Of a stretch of DNA of 15,076 nt, positions 11,324-15,076 are shown in pieces. The DNA comes from an uncultured Bacilli bacterium (GTDB lineage: Bacteria; Bacillota_I; Bacilli_A; RFN20; CAG-826), in the NCBI GenBank assembly GCA_934133115.1, contig CAKPAV010000008.1:1-15076 (forward strand), given 5' to 3'. Position 1 is the first letter of the stretch. The number at the start of each line of letters is the position of its first letter. Below the pieces are notes generated by a model. That model did no database searches and was not told the origin of the DNA. It saw only the letters and a list, made by a program, of their open reading frames with translations. The translations under genes and the position numbers were made by a program.

Positions 11324-13753
11324 ATGAACAAAAAATCAAAAATTTTATTCATGTTAGTAACAGCTGGAACTGTTCTAGCAGGATGTAACAACAAAGTACA
11401 GTATGAAACGTTTGATATTGTTGATAATGCATACATTCCTAGCACATACAAAGGGAAAAGTCTTTATCGTGCATATATCGCAACACCATTAAAATCGTTA
11501 AATACTCCACTTACTATGTCAGCAGAAAATGCACAACATATCGCCAACTTCGTTGATGGCTTATTGGAGAATGACTCTTATGGTCGTTTAAGTAAGGCGT
11601 TAGCAGAAAAAGTATTTGTAAATGATGAAATGGATGAATACACATTCTACATCCGCGGTGGTGTTGAAAATCCAATCCCATGGATGACAAGTGAAGGTAT
11701 TCAATACGTTGATCGTACGAATGGTAAACAAGTAGTAACAGGTGAAGACTTTATCACAGCTGCTAAATACGCTCTTGATGCTAATAACTTATCAGATTGC
11801 TATTATTTGCCTGCTATGTTTATTAAAGGCGGATATGAATATTGGTCATATACTTATTCTATTTATTACAGAGATAATTTAGCTAGCAAAAATCCAATTC
11901 CAGGATTATCTGCTGCTTCATTAAAAAACAATGATGGTTTAGCTAAAGCAACTAACTATTTTGCCAAACAATATGGTCACCTCGACTTAAATGTTACTGC
12001 TAATGACATTCCTGCCATTGCCTCTTTCTCTCGTGTTGGTATTGAAGCTGGAACAACTACTGATGCAAAGACAAACAAAGAATATTATTATGTTAAGTAT
12101 ACTCTTCAACAACCTGCATCTTATTTCCCATCAGTATTAACTTATACACCATTCTTACCTGTTAATCAAAGTTTTGTTAATAATGTTGCAAGAAACATTA
12201 GAAGTTATGGACGTTCAAATAATAACTTCTTATACAATGGTGCTTTCTATTTAAGTGAATGGACAGAAAACAAATTAGTTTATAAACAAAATAACAATTA
12301 TTGGGACAAGAAAAATGTACATGTAAATCAAATTCAATATACAGTACTTCCAGAAAATACTAATGATGACTTTATTCGTAAAGAATTTGAAAAAGATAAT
12401 ATTGATGCATTCGGTGTTTCTCAAACTGACCAAGATGGTTGGAAACAATATGTTACTGGTAAAGATAATTCAGGATCTATTGAAAATCCAGTAGATGAAC
12501 GTGTTTATTCACGTGAAATTGATGCGATTGATTCAACTTTCTATACTCAATTAAATGTGAATAGAGAAGAATTTACTTCAAGTAGTAAAAATTCAATGCT
12601 TACACCAGCAGAAAATAATAATGCAAATGCAGCAATGAAAATTAATGCTGTTCGTGATTTATTACTTAACGGTGTAGACTTACAACTTTATAACAAACGT
12701 TATGGATTAACTGGTGACTTACGTGATCAATATCAAATGTGGACTCTTGTACCAAAAGGATTCGTTCAAGATTCTTATGGTAAAGACTACATTGACTATG
12801 TATATGAAGAATATGCTGCTAATAAAAACGTAACAAAAGAAGCTGCTGCTGAATTGTTAAAACAAGGACAACTTCCAGCAGGATATGCTGATACTCAAAA
12901 ATCAAATGCTAAAGCATTAGCTACGAAAGCATTAGCGGCTATTGATGCTGTTAATAATGCTGGTGGTGTTACTTATACAGTTGGTGGAAAAACAAAATCA
13001 AATGTTAAAATTACTTATCCAGTTAAATTTGAATATTTAGGTCTTGCTTATGATGCAAAACAAAGAGCATGGGATGCTGATTGGATTGAAGATTTCAATG
13101 ATACAGTTAATGCTTGTACAACTAATAGAAATAAAGTTACAGATTCTATGCCTTATTGTACTGGCGGAACATATCCAAAGATTGAAGTTGTACAAAACAC
13201 TAATGTAACTGCCCAATCTTATACAACATGGAGCTCTAATGGAAACTATCACATGATCGTTGTTGGTTGGGGCGCTGACTATGCTGATCCACTAACATAC
13301 TTAAATACTAATGTTACTGGTGGAGATATGTCTAAATATTCTGGCACTCAAAGTGCTGTCCCAGATTACATTGTAAATGAAGATGGAACTGTTGAATACA
13401 AAGAAAATATGTTATCTACATATGACACATATGTTGATGATGGCGCTGCTCAAACAACTGATAGCGTTCAAAGATTTACTTTATTTGCTAAAGCTGAATA
13501 TGAATTATTATGGAATATACATTTAGTTTCTCCAGCTTACATGCAAGGACAAGGTTGGTCGGTAACAGTTTCTAAGTTAGCGGGTTATGAAACTCCATCT
13601 GCTGCTTATGGATTAAGTTCATACAAGTTAAAAGGAATTTATTCTTTAACAACTGTTATGGGCGGAGCAGAACGTAAAGCTGCTAAAGCATTATTCGAAA
13701 AAAATAAGAAAGCTGCTTTAGCTGATGATAGTGATTACACAATTTTTGATTAA
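11324..13753 (+). CDS. oppA: Oligopeptide ABC transporter substrate-binding lipoprotein
   Basis: An 809-residue extracellular lipoprotein of the family 5 solute-binding proteins. The signal is MNKKSKILFMLVTAGTVLAGC with lipobox L-A-G-C and lipidated Cys21. Family landmarks: an N-terminal lobe with NFVDGLLEND, the YWD motif after NGAFYLSEWTENKLVYK (Tyr326-Trp327-Asp328), and VVGWGADYADP at about 646-656 (WGADY-DP is characteristic). At 809 residues it is much longer than the roughly 540 of enteric OppA; the extra length includes an Ala/Lys-rich helical stretch near 490-545. It should capture peptides outside the cell for the OppB-type permease encoded next. A strong promoter precedes it and a hairpin follows, consistent with higher expression than the permease. 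Ligand is not readable, so nickel or other family 5 ligands cannot be excluded. Confidence 0.88.
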   Translation: MNKKSKILFMLVTAGTVLAGCNNKVQYETFDIVDNAYIPSTYKGKSLYRAYIATPLKSLNTPLTMSAENAQHIANFVDGLLENDSYGRLSKALAEKVFVNDEMDEYTFYIRGGVENPIPWMTSEGIQYVDRTNGKQVVTGEDFITAAKYALDANNLSDCYYLPAMFIKGGYEYWSYTYSIYYRDNLASKNPIPGLSAASLKNNDGLAKATNYFAKQYGHLDLNVTANDIPAIASFSRVGIEAGTTTDAKTNKEYYYVKYTLQQPASYFPSVLTYTPFLPVNQSFVNNVARNIRSYGRSNNNFLYNGAFYLSEWTENKLVYKQNNNYWDKKNVHVNQIQYTVLPENTNDDFIRKEFEKDNIDAFGVSQTDQDGWKQYVTGKDNSGSIENPVDERVYSREIDAIDSTFYTQLNVNREEFTSSSKNSMLTPAENNNANAAMKINAVRDLLLNGVDLQLYNKRYGLTGDLRDQYQMWTLVPKGFVQDSYGKDYIDYVYEEYAANKNVTKEAAAELLKQGQLPAGYADTQKSNAKALATKALAAIDAVNNAGGVTYTVGGKTKSNVKITYPVKFEYLGLAYDAKQRAWDADWIEDFNDTVNACTTNRNKVTDSMPYCTGGTYPKIEVVQNTNVTAQSYTTWSSNGNYHMIVVGWGADYADPLTYLNTNVTGGDMSKYSGTQSAVPDYIVNEDGTVEYKENMLSTYDTYVDDGAAQTTDSVQRFTLFAKAEYELLWNIHLVSPAYMQGQGWSVTVSKLAGYETPSAAYGLSSYKLKGIYSLTTVMGGAERKAAKALFEKNKKAALADDSDYTIFD

Positions 13754-13783
13754 TTGTAATTCATTAAACAAAATATTTTTAAT

Positions 13784-13823
13784 GAGATTAGGTCTACTTT
13801 GATCTAATCTCTTATGCATTTTT
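13784..13823 (+). terminator. Intergenic hairpin, probably partial terminator
   Basis: GAGATTAGGTC (13784-13794) pairs with GATCTAATCTC (13801-13811, one G-T pair) around a six-base loop. The T-run (13819-13823) comes after a seven-base gap, so termination is probably incomplete. It sits between the binding-protein gene and the permease gene, where such hairpins tune the ratio. Confidence 0.65.
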
Positions 13824-13846
13824 AAGGAAGCACAAGGAGGAAAATA

Positions 13847-15052
13847 ATGGAGACATTTTTAATAGGTTACACCATTATTGCGCTGGTATTATTATTCATA
13901 GTTTTTGTTATTTTAGTATCGCGTAGAATAATTTTTAAAAACAACCAAAAACTTCAAAGCATTTTTGCCCATCCGCTTTTAATTTATTCATTAAAAAGAA
14001 TTGGCTCAGCTTTGATTTCTATTATGCTTGCAATTACCGCAACATATTTATTATTACGTTTAAAAGATCCAACATCAATTTGTAAACAAGTTATTGGTTC
14101 GTGGGATAAAATGCCAGAAGATATTAGAAATGCTCGTTGTAACGAGATTTTAAAAGAACTTGGTTTATATGGCGATAGTTTTGGAGAAGTAGTGGGACAA
14201 ATATTTAATTATTACTACAAAATTTTACCTTTCCCAAAAATCGTTTGTACTGAAGATGTTTTACAATCTGTAACTAATGCTGCTGGCGAAACTATAAGCT
14301 ATGTAAATGTTCATGATTGCCGTACATTCATTATGGATTTAGGTAAATCATATTTCTTACCAGGCTATGATACTCCATATGTTATTGATATTATTTTCCA
14401 AGAAAAAATGATTCACTCATTTAGAGTTGGTATTTTAGCAGTTGTTATAGAACTTGCTATTGGCTATCCTCTTGGTGTTTTAATGGCTAAACATAAAGAT
14501 GGTGTAATTGATAAAATAGGTAAAACTTACATTATTTCAATTGATGCAATTCCGGGCATTGCTTATTATTACATTTGGCAATTATTATTAGTGTATGTAA
14601 TTGGCTTACCAAACCAATATGACGCAAATAACTTCGTAAGCTGGTTAGCACCTGCTCTTACTATGGGTTTAACAGGTATGGCTGGTATTGCTCTTTGGGT
14701 AAGAAGATTTATGCTTGATGAATTTAATTCTGATTATGTTAAATTTGCTCGAGCAAAAGGCTTATCAGAAAATAAAATTATGTACACACATGTATTAAGA
14801 AACGCTATTGTACCTTTAGTCAGATCTATTCCATCTGCGGTATTAGGTGCATTACTTGGTTCTTTCTATATTGAAAATATTTATGGTATTCCAGGATTAG
14901 GTGGTTTATTAATTACTGCTAATAACTCGAATGATACTTATGCACTACAAGGTATTGTTGTTGTTTCGGCATTAATTTCAATTGTTGCTTACCTTGCCGG
15001 TGATATTGTTACCGCTATTGTTGACCCTCGTGTCAGCTTGACATCAGAATAA
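13847..15052 (+). CDS. oppB: Oligopeptide ABC transporter permease, OppB type
   Basis: A 401-residue inner permease. Membrane segments at about 5-25, 50-71, 190-214, 226-253, 268-286, and two or three near 320-345 and 365-388. The EAA loop contacting the ATPase is DYVKFARAKGLSENKIMYTHVLRNAIVPLV from residue 296, and the protein ends with the family-typical DPRVSL. Compared with the usual 305-320 residues it has one extra N-terminal segment and a long extracytoplasmic loop (about 72-188) holding four cysteines (79, 98, 134, 158). AAGGAGG just before ATG 13847 gives a clear start. It follows the binding protein and precedes the probable OppC start, matching a standard opp operon. Confidence 0.88.
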   Translation: METFLIGYTIIALVLLFIVFVILVSRRIIFKNNQKLQSIFAHPLLIYSLKRIGSALISIMLAITATYLLLRLKDPTSICKQVIGSWDKMPEDIRNARCNEILKELGLYGDSFGEVVGQIFNYYYKILPFPKIVCTEDVLQSVTNAAGETISYVNVHDCRTFIMDLGKSYFLPGYDTPYVIDIIFQEKMIHSFRVGILAVVIELAIGYPLGVLMAKHKDGVIDKIGKTYIISIDAIPGIAYYYIWQLLLVYVIGLPNQYDANNFVSWLAPALTMGLTGMAGIALWVRRFMLDEFNSDYVKFARAKGLSENKIMYTHVLRNAIVPLVRSIPSAVLGALLGSFYIENIYGIPGLGGLLITANNSNDTYALQGIVVVSALISIVAYLAGDIVTAIVDPRVSLTSE

Positions 15053-15065
15053 GGGGGTGGAGCAA

Positions 15066-15076
15066 ATGGCAAAAAA
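15066..15076 (+). CDS. Start of next gene, probably OppC-type permease (partial)
   Basis: ATG GCA AAA AA runs off the right edge, 13 bases after the permease stop, with a ribosome site GGGGGTGG (15053-15060). Only MAK is visible; the OppC identity rests on the usual order of opp operons. Confidence 0.5.

Noticed and set aside
13037..13252. Reverse-strand open frame of 71 codons inside the oppA-like gene
   Set aside because: Shadow of a well-supported gene, without a ribosome site or recognisable content.

Overview
The window is very AT-rich, uses short Shine-Dalgarno-led genes with ATG, GTG and TTG starts, and reads TGA as a stop while all tryptophans are TGG. It carries Gram-positive style lipoproteins, an Opp-type peptide importer and orphan RHS toxin tips. 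Together these suggest a low-GC Bacillota, perhaps an uncultured gut Bacilli/Erysipelotrichia-like lineage. The phylum is a fair inference; anything finer is a guess.

Region 1 (1-3844) is an array of RHS polymorphic-toxin tip cassettes. Three units share the same C-terminal RHS sequence. Unit A (1-863) has a truncated RHS end, lacks nearly all of the toxin tail and keeps its small membrane protein gene. Unit B (867-2302) has a complete RHS tip with a glycine/alanine-rich hydrophobic tail, overlapped by a second copy of that membrane protein gene. Unit C (2324-3844) has an identical RHS tip that switches exactly after the NNNP motif to a different tail ending in a TNT-like (NAD+ glycohydrolase family) domain, followed by an 84-residue candidate immunity gene. 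An 872-base direct repeat (406-1277 and 1863-2734) spans membrane gene, terminator and RHS core, so the array is built for recombinational tip swapping.

Region 2 (3845-6677) holds two overlapping flavoprotein genes of the HI0933/BaiN type and the COG2509 type behind a candidate promoter with an inverted repeat.

Region 3 (6697-10735) looks like surface-glycan genes. A GT-D-like putative glycosyltransferase and a polytopic membrane protein (polymerase/ligase-like) run forward. A TupA-like ATP-grasp protein and a lipoprotein run in reverse. The two pairs converge on a bidirectional terminator at 8975-9010.

Region 4 (10735-15076) starts with a divergent promoter pair built on one inverted repeat, which serves the reverse glycan genes and a small forward membrane protein. 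It continues with an oligopeptide ABC importer: a large substrate-binding lipoprotein (oppA-like) behind a strong promoter with a palindrome in its spacer, a leaky-looking intergenic hairpin, an oppB-like permease with an extra extracellular loop, and the first codons of the next gene, probably oppC. No tRNA, rRNA, CRISPR array or insertion sequence was seen.
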